Part shown: positions 53,847 through 62,287 of the stretch, piece by piece
Layout of the letters: every line of letters starts with the position of its first letter
How positions within the stretch are numbered: the stretch's first letter is position 1
Source: RHLJ01 sp965212165
Lineage (GTDB): Bacteria > Bacteroidota > Rhodothermia > Balneolales > Balneolaceae
Length of the DNA: 64,000 nt
Assembly (NCBI GenBank): GCA_965212165.1
Contig: OZ243096.1
Span: 124,001 to 188,000 of the forward strand
Direction: 5' to 3'
Translations under genes and position numbers: made by a program
Notes under the pieces: generated by a model
Seen by the model: only the letters and a program-made list of their open reading frames with translations
Databases searched by the model: none
What the model was told of the DNA's origin: nothing

Positions 53847-55262
53847 ATGTTCAAACTTATATTCTTAAAAGAACTCAAAGAAATTATTCAAAGCAGTCGT
53901 TTCACTATTAGTTTTGCAGTGTGTTCGGTCCTGATCATTCTAGCTTTTTTTATGGGTGCTCAGAACTACTTAGCTAGCCAAAGTCAGTATGAAGCCGCCA
54001 TCCAAGAAAACCGAAATCAAATTGCCGCAAATACAGAATGGATGATGGTTCAACACTCGATAATGCTACCACCTCAACCATTGATGGCATTGGTAAATGG
54101 CATATCTAATGATGTAGGAAGAAATATGTCGATGAGTGGCCGTGGAGAACTCAGAGCTGATAATACTCGATTTAATGATGAGCCAATATTTGCAATATTT
54201 CGATTTATGGATCTCGAATTCATCTTCGGAATTGTTCTGTCTTTATTCGCGATTATTTTTGCTTATGATGCAATTAATGGTGAAAAAGTTAGTGGAACTT
54301 TAAAACTTTGCTTTGCTAACTCAATTCCAAGAGCTTCATTTATTGCTGGTAAACTAGCTGGTTCTTTCGTAGGGTTAAGTGTTGCTCTGTTAATTCCAAT
54401 CTTAATTGGTGCTGCAATCTTACCCATATTAGGCGTTCAACTAAGTTCAGATGAATGGCTTCGATTGGCTTTAATTGTTTTTTCAGGACTCGCCTATTTT
54501 GGTTTATTCTTAGCTCTAGCAATCGGAATTTCAGCTATGACAAACCGGCCATCTAATGCCTTTCTTATTGGATTAGTAGTTTGGATTTTCGCTGTATTAA
54601 TAGTTCCAAGAGCTTCTGTTCTCATCTCGGGAAGATTAGTGGAAGTACCAAATGTGGACGATATTACAGCTCAAAAGAATCGCTTTAGAGCTCAACTCTT
54701 TCAAGAAGATCGCCCAAAAATGAGCAATTTTAAGCCTGCTGAAGGAACAGATCCTCAAGAGGTTATGACACAATTCTCATCCTTTATGAGAGAGCTTTCA
54801 TCCACAAGACAAGAGAAAATAGATGCCTTTACTGAGAGAGTAAATGAAGAGTATATCAATCGGAAAAATAGACAAGAAGAGGTTGCACTAACACTATCTC
54901 GAATATCACCTACTTCTGTTTTTACATTAGCTAGTACAGAACTTGCGGGAACATCATTGGGTTTACAAAACCGATTTATGGAATCCGCAAAAGATTACCA
55001 AAACATATACAGTAATTTCATGACTGAAAAAACTGGTTCTGAAGGGCATAGTGGATTTCGGATGGTTATGGTTACAACTGAAGACGAAGGTGATGAACCT
55101 GAAACACTAGACCCAAATGAGATGCCAAAATTTGAATTCGCAAAAACGAGCTTAAAAACTGCAGCTTCAAATAGCTTTTTAGACTTGGGTCTCTTAGTCC
55201 TATTTAACCTCCTTTTCTTTGGAGGAGCATTCGCAGCCTTCCTTAGATATGATTTGAGGTAA
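53847..55262 (+). CDS. ABC-2 permease, copy 1
   Basis: An inner-membrane permease of 471 residues, NosY/ABC-2 type. Helix 1 (about 20-40) is followed by a 90-residue outer loop; four or five helices lie between about 130 and 270. The conserved EAA-like stretch is AYDAINGEKVSGTLKL.FANS. Then comes a large charged domain (about 270-435) ending with KFEFAKTSLKTAAS, and a final helix. The paralogue follows 48 bases later. The pair with one ATPase suggests a heterodimeric exporter. The substrate is unknown; the PDZ and NEW3 partners suggest an envelope or protein substrate. Confidence 0.9.
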   Translation: MFKLIFLKELKEIIQSSRFTISFAVCSVLIILAFFMGAQNYLASQSQYEAAIQENRNQIAANTEWMMVQHSIMLPPQPLMALVNGISNDVGRNMSMSGRGELRADNTRFNDEPIFAIFRFMDLEFIFGIVLSLFAIIFAYDAINGEKVSGTLKLCFANSIPRASFIAGKLAGSFVGLSVALLIPILIGAAILPILGVQLSSDEWLRLALIVFSGLAYFGLFLALAIGISAMTNRPSNAFLIGLVVWIFAVLIVPRASVLISGRLVEVPNVDDITAQKNRFRAQLFQEDRPKMSNFKPAEGTDPQEVMTQFSSFMRELSSTRQEKIDAFTERVNEEYINRKNRQEEVALTLSRISPTSVFTLASTELAGTSLGLQNRFMESAKDYQNIYSNFMTEKTGSEGHSGFRMVMVTTEDEGDEPETLDPNEMPKFEFAKTSLKTAASNSFLDLGLLVLFNLLFFGGAFAAFLRYDLR

Positions 55263-55310
55263 GAAAATAATATTCATTCTGAATTATAATTCAACAAATA
55301 AACCAACGTC

Positions 55311-56777
55311 ATGCTTTTACTACTAATTCAAAAAGAACTCAAAAATATATTACTGAGTCCTAAGTTTACTGCTACTTTTTTAGTTTGCTCAATCCTGATT
55401 TTGATAAGTATTTTCATTGGGGTTAATGAATATGAAAATGCCGTAACTCAGTTCGAAATAAATCAGCAAATAGCGCAGCAAGACATTGCACAATCATCGA
55501 ATTGGGGACAAGTAAGAAATATTGTTCATCGAGAGCCAACTCCGATGCAAATCTTTGTTTCAGGACTCCATTTTGATGTAGGTCGGCTTTCAAGTATCTC
55601 TTCATCTAACGACGTAAAGCTTACCAGAAGTCCTTATTCGGATGAAACACTTTTCGCCATTTTCAGATTCATCGATTTTGCTTTCATTGTACAAGTTGTT
55701 CTCTCATTATTTGCTATTCTTTTCACATATGATGCAATTAATGGTGAACGAGAAAATGGCACTCTAAAACTAGCTTTTGCTAATTCGGTTTCACGAGTTA
55801 ACTATTTGGTAGCAAAATTCACGGGTATCTGGTTGGGATTAATAGTTCCTCTTTTTATACCCATACTTATTGGATTACTTCTTGTATTATTATTTAAAGT
55901 GCCAGTATCAGGATCGGATTGGATGAGTATACTAGGACTTATATTTCTATCTGTTCTATATGTAACTCTTTTTATAGGCATCGGAATTTTAGTATCTGCA
56001 CTCACAAGAAAGTCTTCTCTTTCTTTTTTACTACTTTTGGTAATCTGGATTGGTGGAGTATTAATATTACCAAGAATGGGAGTTATGGCAGCAGGACAAT
56101 TAGTTGAGATTGAACCTGTAGCTCAAATTGAAGCAAAACAAGAAGCATTTCAACAGGCTAGATGGGCTCAATATTCTGAGGAGTTAAGTGACGTTTGGAG
56201 AGAACGAGAGCAAGAAATGGAAGGGCTAGATGAAAATGAACGTCGTACGTACAGAGACGATAAAGAGTGGGAATGGCTTGAAATAGATGATGCACTCCGG
56301 AAGCAAATTCAAACTGATATTGTAGATAACAATCGCAAACTATTAGAAGATGTCCAGAACAAGAAGATAATTCAGCAAAATCTTGCTTTTAATCTTGCTA
56401 GAATATCCCCTGTCTCCTCTTTTCGACTAGCTGCAATGAATATTTCTGGTACAGATATAGGAATGAAATCACGCTATGAAGAAAGTATGCGAAATTATAA
56501 AGATACCTTTGTAACCTATACTGAAATGAAACAGGAGGAAAGTGGTCAATCTGCAGGATTTAGGATTGAAATTGACTCTAATGAAGGAGTTAAACTTGAT
56601 TTTGGAAGAAATGATCAGACTCTAGATACTAGTGATCTCCCGAGATACGACGCCCCTTTAGTTTTGGCATCAAATACATTTGGGAATAGCATTCTTGATT
56701 TCGGATTACTTGGAATCTTTATCATCCTCTCCTTTGGAGGTAGTTTTATTGCCTTCTTGAGATATGATATGAGATAA
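55311..56777 (+). CDS. ABC-2 permease, copy 2
   Basis: A 488-residue paralogue of the preceding permease with the same layout: helix 1 (about 18-38), outer loop, helices to about 270, then a charged domain and a last helix. YDAINGERENGTLKL.FANS matches its partner closely, while the outer charged domain has diverged (helical, rich in E, R and Q, about 275-345). The two probably form the heterodimer. It is the last gene of the locus and ends at a bidirectional terminator. Confidence 0.9.
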   Translation: MLLLLIQKELKNILLSPKFTATFLVCSILILISIFIGVNEYENAVTQFEINQQIAQQDIAQSSNWGQVRNIVHREPTPMQIFVSGLHFDVGRLSSISSSNDVKLTRSPYSDETLFAIFRFIDFAFIVQVVLSLFAILFTYDAINGERENGTLKLAFANSVSRVNYLVAKFTGIWLGLIVPLFIPILIGLLLVLLFKVPVSGSDWMSILGLIFLSVLYVTLFIGIGILVSALTRKSSLSFLLLLVIWIGGVLILPRMGVMAAGQLVEIEPVAQIEAKQEAFQQARWAQYSEELSDVWREREQEMEGLDENERRTYRDDKEWEWLEIDDALRKQIQTDIVDNNRKLLEDVQNKKIIQQNLAFNLARISPVSSFRLAAMNISGTDIGMKSRYEESMRNYKDTFVTYTEMKQEESGQSAGFRIEIDSNEGVKLDFGRNDQTLDTSDLPRYDAPLVLASNTFGNSILDFGLLGIFIILSFGGSFIAFLRYDMR

Positions 56778-56800
56778 AATAACAAGTTGACAAACTATAT

Positions 56801-56834
56801 AAAAGGGATATTCAAAATTAGGATATCCCTTTTT
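56801..56834. terminator. bidirectional terminator
   Basis: An 11-bp stem (AAAAGGGATAT at 56801-56811 and ATATCCCTTTT at 56823-56833) with an 11-base loop, between the convergent permease and CoA-transferase genes. Confidence 0.85.
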
Positions 56835-56838
56835 AAAT

Positions 56839-58110
56839 TCAAATTCTAAATCTTTCGAAGACTGCTTTATTAAGGTCTTCTCTATGATCTGGATGAGCAA
56901 TCTCCACTAAAGCTTTTGCTCTTTGATGTAAATTCTTCCCATATAAATTTGCAATCCCATATTCCGTTACTATATAATGTACGTGAGCTCTTGTAGTAAC
57001 TACTCCAGCTCCCAGCTTTAAAAAAGGAACAATCCTACTTATCCCTTTTCTTGTTGTAGATGGCAGAGCGATTATTGGCTTACCTCCTTCCGATAATGAT
57101 GCGCCTCTGATAAAATCCATTTGTCCACCTACTCCCGAATAGTGATAGGTACCTATTGAATCGGCACAAACTTGACCTGTTAGATCTATTTCTATTGCAC
57201 TATTTATAGCTGTTACTTTGGGATTACGACGAATCACTTTTGTGTCATTTACATATGAAATATCTAGCATTGCTATGGAAGGATTGTCATCTACAAATTC
57301 ATAAACCCTTTTCGATCCCATTATAAATCCTGATACAACTTTCCCTGGGAATTTCACTTTCTTTCGTCCGTTTATAACGCCCTTTTCAACTAGATCAATA
57401 ACACCATCTGCAAACATTTCGGTATGAACACCTAAATCTTTATGGTTCACTAGACTTTTTAATACAGCATTTGGAATCGCTCCGATCCCCATTTGAAGAG
57501 TTGCCCCGTCTTCTACCAGTTCAGTACAAAATTTACCAATTTGCATTTCGATTTCGTTGGGTTCTGGTAGTATTTGTTCCGGTAATACATCCTCACTTTC
57601 TACTAACACGTCAATATCATTTACATGAATAAAACCTGCACCATGTGTTCTTGGCATGTTTGGGTTTATTTGTGCAATTACAATCTTTGCAGTTTCAGCA
57701 GCTGGTAGTGCACCCACTAAAGAAACCCCCATTGAGCAAAATCCATGTTTATCTGGAGGAGAAAGATTTAAAAGCACGACATCAATAGGCAGGATTCCTT
57801 TTCGAATTAAACCAGGAACTTCACTTAAAAATATTGGGATATAATCTCCTCTTCCTTCATTTACTGCCGATCTTATATTTGCTCCAACGAAGAAGGCATT
57901 TACATGAAAACTATCTTGATACTCGGGTTTAGCATACTCTGCTTCTCCTTCGGTGTGAATATGAATAATCTCAACATTCTTAAGTTCATCTGCTCGTTCT
58001 ACCATTGCTTTTACTAAGGAAAATGGTACCGCATTTACCCCATGAATCAGTACTCTATCTCCTGATTTTATAAGTTTTACTGCATCTTTAGCACTCTTAT
58101 AGACATTCAT
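56839..58110 (-). CDS. acetyl-CoA hydrolase/transferase family protein (4-hydroxybutyrate/butyrate CoA-transferase-like)
   Basis: A class I CoA-transferase of 423 residues that moves CoA between carboxylic acids, via a glutamyl thioester. The CoA-binding loop is HYSGVGGQMDFIRGA; the glutamate region is LGVHTEMFADGVIDLVEKG. The C-terminus TEYGIANLYGKNLHQRAKALVEIAHPDHREDL is diagnostic. It is closest in layout to 4-hydroxybutyrate or acetate:butyrate CoA-transferases (Cat2-type). It is a single gene with a hairpin just upstream; the physiological acyl group is not clear. Confidence 0.9.
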   Translation of the reverse strand: MNVYKSAKDAVKLIKSGDRVLIHGVNAVPFSLVKAMVERADELKNVEIIHIHTEGEAEYAKPEYQDSFHVNAFFVGANIRSAVNEGRGDYIPIFLSEVPGLIRKGILPIDVVLLNLSPPDKHGFCSMGVSLVGALPAAETAKIVIAQINPNMPRTHGAGFIHVNDIDVLVESEDVLPEQILPEPNEIEMQIGKFCTELVEDGATLQMGIGAIPNAVLKSLVNHKDLGVHTEMFADGVIDLVEKGVINGRKKVKFPGKVVSGFIMGSKRVYEFVDDNPSIAMLDISYVNDTKVIRRNPKVTAINSAIEIDLTGQVCADSIGTYHYSGVGGQMDFIRGASLSEGGKPIIALPSTTRKGISRIVPFLKLGAGVVTTRAHVHYIVTEYGIANLYGKNLHQRAKALVEIAHPDHREDLNKAVFERFRI

Positions 58111-58152
58111 TTTATTCTAATTAGTTTGGTTATTCCTTTTAGCTAAAATTAC

Positions 58153-58168
58153 ACTTCAAATGTGAAGT
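58153..58168. promoter_or_regulatory. short palindrome upstream of the CoA-transferase
   Basis: ACTTCA and TGAAGT arms with a 4-base spacer (AATG), 43 bases before the CoA-transferase start. It is a candidate operator only. Confidence 0.3.
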
Positions 58169-58179
58169 TGATGTAAATG

Positions 58180-58207
58180 AAAAAGGCTACTCATTCCTGA
58201 GTAGCCT
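58180..58207 (-). terminator. rho-independent terminator of the lipoprotein gene
   Basis: A 10-bp stem (AGGCTACTCA and TGAGTAGCCT) with a TTCC loop; on the minus strand it is followed by a T run. It lies 31 bases after the lipoprotein stop. Confidence 0.88.
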
Positions 58208-58238
58208 ATTCTGTCAACCTATTTGTCGCGTTAAAAAA

Positions 58239-59924
58239 CTAGTTGGATAAAGCTACTTTCCAAACTTCATCGTAACCAAACTCTGATTGTTCCATAGTTA
58301 GTTCTTCGATCGACTGTTTTATGAGCTTTATGATCACATCTTTTTGTCCGATTCGATTTAGCGCATTTAGATCTGAAAATTCTGACTCACTAAATGAAAC
58401 TCCTGGACCTTGTATACTTCCTTGTAGCCAAACATTTGTGGTGCCATCAAAAGCTTGGGTTTCACCAACAACTCGATAACTTACATTAGGTAAAAGAACA
58501 ATTGTATTATCCTCTCCACCGGCTACTTGATAATTGATAACTATATCCATAAATGCATCCATATTCATATCTCTAAGTAACCGCGGTGTTGTACCACCGT
58601 CAGCAACCATGGCTGTTGTACGATCTTCCAATATCTCTCCAAGACTTGTAGGGATTAATCGCTTTGTTTCTCTTAAATTCTTAGCAATATACTCTGTAGT
58701 GTTCTCATCTTTTGGAGTATAGAAATCATCATATATTGGGTTTGCTGTAATTTGATTTACATCTACTACGGTTGCTTTATAGTCATTTTCTAGCATCCCA
58801 ACTAAATCTGAGTACATATTTTCTAAAAACTGATCCCAATATTGATCATCTAATTCAGGGAATTGAAAAGTGGTTGTAGTTGTAGTAATCTCACGATAGC
58901 CCGTGAGGTAATTATCCCTTTCACTAGTCTCTACTTCTTGTTTGTATAAAGTACCAGAAACACTGAGTGATGAAATTCCTATTCTGCCGATATTTGTATT
59001 TAATGGCCGAGCATACCATGCATTACTAGCAGTAGCTTGATACTTGAATTCTCCCGACGACTCATCCGAGGTTCCACTTGCACGAACATAGCTTCTTCCC
59101 TCTGTGTCGCCTGTTATTGTTACAGGTACTGTATCATAAGCAGTATTAATTTTCTTAAAATAGGCGAATGGTTCAGTAGAAGCACTTCTATCCTGTTCTA
59201 TTAATACAACTTGTAAATGATTATCTCCTTTTACCCATTTGGTAACATCTTTACCAGTAGGTCCGCCACCATTAATATGCTTATGCTTAAATGCATCTGC
59301 TGGTACGTTAACTCTTCCCTTTACAAGAGTTGATTGGAAGTAAGCAAATCCTTTTGCACCAACTGCACTCGTAATTAAGGCAATCTGAACTCTTTTTCCT
59401 TCAGCACTCGCGTCATACTCAAGTTCTAAATCAAAAGACTCAGTAAGGTTGATTTCAGCATCAGCTGTTTTACCATTAATACTTTTAATTGTGACTTGTG
59501 GTGGTGCATTCATTGTAAATTCGGTTGCATCACCATCTACATTTTCAACACGAACTGTTTTAGGAGAAGTGTCATCATGATCAAATAATACCATATAAAC
59601 CCCACCTCCATAACTAATTGCTTCTTTTCCATCAACTGTTACGGTTCCGTCAAGTGAAATAACACCTATTGCGCCATCAGGTTTTACAAATTGTACTCCA
59701 ACTGCATTTTGACCAGCTTCCCAATCTTCTGTTCCTAACATGGATATTCCTACATCTGTTGGATATAAATTTAGGTCATATTTACCAATTGCGGCTATAC
59801 TCGAAAAATCTTTTTCCTTTTTAGTCATCAATTTCAATGCAACTTTGCCAATTTGTTGTTGAACAGTTGCGCAGGAGGTTAAAAATAAAGACACCCCGAA
59901 TAAGCCTATTAGAATTTTTTTCAT
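58239..59924 (-). CDS. large lipoprotein of unknown function
   Basis: I do not recognise this 561-residue protein. It has a lipoprotein signal (MKKILIGLFGVSLFLTSC, lipidated on Cys18). Residues about 40-170 hold short beta domains. Residues about 170-330 are beta-rich (FAYFQSTLVKGRVNVPADAF and a repeat-like FAYFKKINTAYDTVPVTI). The last 230 residues are mixed and include EYIAKNLRETKRLIPTSLGEIL and DVIIKLIKQSIEELTMEQ. A poly-threonine stretch (ITTTTTTF) is in the middle. Its ribosome site GGAG lies inside a 7-bp hairpin just ahead of the ATG. It is divergent from the PAS kinase. Confidence 0.8.
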   Translation of the reverse strand: MKKILIGLFGVSLFLTSCATVQQQIGKVALKLMTKKEKDFSSIAAIGKYDLNLYPTDVGISMLGTEDWEAGQNAVGVQFVKPDGAIGVISLDGTVTVDGKEAISYGGGVYMVLFDHDDTSPKTVRVENVDGDATEFTMNAPPQVTIKSINGKTADAEINLTESFDLELEYDASAEGKRVQIALITSAVGAKGFAYFQSTLVKGRVNVPADAFKHKHINGGGPTGKDVTKWVKGDNHLQVVLIEQDRSASTEPFAYFKKINTAYDTVPVTITGDTEGRSYVRASGTSDESSGEFKYQATASNAWYARPLNTNIGRIGISSLSVSGTLYKQEVETSERDNYLTGYREITTTTTTFQFPELDDQYWDQFLENMYSDLVGMLENDYKATVVDVNQITANPIYDDFYTPKDENTTEYIAKNLRETKRLIPTSLGEILEDRTTAMVADGGTTPRLLRDMNMDAFMDIVINYQVAGGEDNTIVLLPNVSYRVVGETQAFDGTTNVWLQGSIQGPGVSFSESEFSDLNALNRIGQKDVIIKLIKQSIEELTMEQSEFGYDEVWKVALSN

Positions 59925-59928
59925 TGTT

Positions 59929-59952
59929 ACTCCATGTTGATTAATATGGAGT
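59929..59952 (-). promoter_or_regulatory. hairpin covering the ribosome-binding site of the lipoprotein gene
   Basis: On the minus strand a perfect 7-bp stem, ACTCCAT and ATGGAGT, closes a 10-base loop; the right arm contains the GGAG ribosome site, whose end lies 4 bases before the lipoprotein ATG. Folding would hide the site. A 10-bp palindrome CCCATATGGG lies further upstream at 59986-59995. Confidence 0.5.
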
Positions 59953-60079
59953 AAAATTGAGCTTAATTAGGTAGTTATTCCATCACCCATATGGGGTATT
60001 CTTAGCCCAGTTATTAGATTAATAATCATCACTTAAGTTTATAGTACTCTAATTTAAAGTGTGGCATTTTTCTTTTACT

Positions 60080-62269
60080 ATGCATTGTATGCCTAGCACA
60101 CAACAAATAGAATCAGCATTAGGAATTCCTCTTAGTAAAAGTAAAAAATTTGCTTGTGCTATTACCGACAATAAACTTCAATTCCTATATAACAATGACG
60201 CATTTTGCGAAATTACAGGTTATTCGAAAAATGAATTACTCGGCAAATCAGTTTTTATTTTATTAGATGAGAGTTTATTTAAAACTGCGATAAAAGAATT
60301 TAATCACTTCCTTAAAAATTTAAAAAGTTCAAGGAAAAGATGGTTCATCTATACCAAAGGTGGAAAACGAATTGAAGCTTCAATAGAAGTAACAAGAATT
60401 AAAATTGAAGGAAAAAAGTACACCCTTACAATAGCTCATGATATTTCGGAAGAAGTGAAACTTGAGAATGAACTAGGTAAAGAAAAACTACGATTGTTGG
60501 CGGCTGTAGAAGGGGCTAACTTAGGACTTTGGGATTTCAACTTTGAGACAAAAGAATTTTACGCAAATGATATTTGGTGGGAAATGCTCGAATACAAGCC
60601 AAGTATTAAGGAAGATCCATTTAGCTTCTATACCACTCTTTTACATCCAGAAGACGTCGCAAAACTAATTGCAGAAAAAGATCGAATCGTAGCAACTGGA
60701 GATACTAATTTCAATATTCAGGTACGACTGAGGAAAAAATCAGGATCTTATATTTGGATCCATTCTCAAGGAAAGGTTATTAAACTTGGTAAGAATAATT
60801 TTATCCATCATGCCATAGGTACTCACACTGACATAACTCAACAAAAGGAAGCTGAATTAGTTATTCAAAAAAGTGAAAATAAATACAGAATTCTTACTGA
60901 GTCATTACCCAATATTATTTGGACTGCTGATAAGGATGGCTACATAAATTATATGAATAGGCATGGTCTAGCATTCTTTGGGAAGAGGAAGTCACATCTT
61001 AAGGATTGGACATGGAAGAACTTCATTAACCCAAAAGATGAAGAGGAAATTAATCAGAAATGGTTTTTTGCACTTGAAACAGGAACTGCTATCAACCATA
61101 TAATCACATTTAGAAATAAAGCGGGAAAGTATAAATGGTTTCAAGTTCTTGTTTTCCCGATGAAAAAAAATAATGGTGAAATAGAGTCTTGGATTGGTAT
61201 AGCTTCAGATGTAGATCAATTAATACAAACTGAGAACTCTCTTAAACTATCTAACGATCGATTAAGGTCTTTAATTGATGCTTCTCCAGTTGCCATTTAC
61301 TCACTCAATAAGGATGGAATTGTTATGGACTTTTGGAATCCAGCAGCAAAAAACCTTCTAGGTTGGGAACGAGAAGAGATAATTGGCCATACTGCCCCTT
61401 TTACTGACGAAGAAGGTTTTTTTGAAAGAATTCAACAAACTATTAAAGATGGACAGTACCAGGGAACCGTCTCAAGAGTGGATAAAAATGGAGCATTAAA
61501 AAAACTAGAAATTACTGGTGGCTGTATTTATGATACAGAAGGCAATGTAATAGAAATAATAGTAACCCTAGTCGATATCACTGAGTTTGAAAATAATAAA
61601 AATAAACTCACTAAGTCTTTAGCTGAAAAAGAAACTCTTCTTCAAGAAATTCATCATCGAGTTAAAAACAATCTAGCTATAGTTATTAGCTTATTACAAT
61701 TACAGGTATTTCGATCTGAAAATGAGACTGAAAAATATAGTTTAACCAATGCTCAAAATAGAGTTCAATCTATCGCAATGGTGCATGAACTACTTTACGC
61801 CTCAGAAGATTTTAGCTCCGTTGATCTTACTTCTTATTACGAAAAGCTTATCAAGACTATTAAAAACAATATGAGTGTTGATAATACCTCAGTTGAGCAT
61901 TCTTTAAATATTCGACTAGGTTCTTTAAATATCAACCAAGCTATTCCTCTTGGTCTTTTAATTAATGAAATTGTTACCAATTCACTTAAATATGCTTTTA
62001 ATGAAATAGAAGATACTGGTAAAATCTCTCTTAATATTGAAAAGACCGATAATAAAATTTCTGTACTCTATACTGATAATGGTCCTGGGTTCGACAAAAA
62101 TATGAGTGACTTTAAGTCTGGCTTAGGTATGAGAATAATACAAGCATTACTCACTCAGCTTGAAGCCGAATTTGAAATGAGTACAGATAATCATTTCAGA
62201 CTAAAGCTCACATTTCTTGAAAAAGGTAATAGTGGCCCAATTGCTCGAGAACGAGAAAAGGGCAACTAA
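60080..62269 (+). CDS. multi-PAS cytosolic sensor histidine kinase (HisKA_2 type)
   Basis: A 729-residue soluble kinase with no membrane segment. PAS domains lie at about 10-125, 140-260 (PAS_3 type, with YTTLLHPEDV), 265-390 and 395-515, linked by PAC-like tails (IGTHTDITQQKEAE, IGIASDVDQL, IVTLVDITEFENN). The DHp is of the HisKA_2 class, ETLLQEIHHRVKNNLAIVISLLQLQ, with the phosphorylated His in IHHRVKNN, followed by an ATPase domain with NEIVTNSLKYAF and DNGPGFDKN. This class often serves light, oxygen or general stress pathways. No response regulator is adjacent, so it is an orphan. ATG 60080 was chosen; ATG 60089 is possible. Confidence 0.9.
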   Translation: MHCMPSTQQIESALGIPLSKSKKFACAITDNKLQFLYNNDAFCEITGYSKNELLGKSVFILLDESLFKTAIKEFNHFLKNLKSSRKRWFIYTKGGKRIEASIEVTRIKIEGKKYTLTIAHDISEEVKLENELGKEKLRLLAAVEGANLGLWDFNFETKEFYANDIWWEMLEYKPSIKEDPFSFYTTLLHPEDVAKLIAEKDRIVATGDTNFNIQVRLRKKSGSYIWIHSQGKVIKLGKNNFIHHAIGTHTDITQQKEAELVIQKSENKYRILTESLPNIIWTADKDGYINYMNRHGLAFFGKRKSHLKDWTWKNFINPKDEEEINQKWFFALETGTAINHIITFRNKAGKYKWFQVLVFPMKKNNGEIESWIGIASDVDQLIQTENSLKLSNDRLRSLIDASPVAIYSLNKDGIVMDFWNPAAKNLLGWEREEIIGHTAPFTDEEGFFERIQQTIKDGQYQGTVSRVDKNGALKKLEITGGCIYDTEGNVIEIIVTLVDITEFENNKNKLTKSLAEKETLLQEIHHRVKNNLAIVISLLQLQVFRSENETEKYSLTNAQNRVQSIAMVHELLYASEDFSSVDLTSYYEKLIKTIKNNMSVDNTSVEHSLNIRLGSLNINQAIPLGLLINEIVTNSLKYAFNEIEDTGKISLNIEKTDNKISVLYTDNGPGFDKNMSDFKSGLGMRIIQALLTQLEAEFEMSTDNHFRLKLTFLEKGNSGPIAREREKGN

Positions 62270-62287
62270 AACACAAATCCTTTGTTA

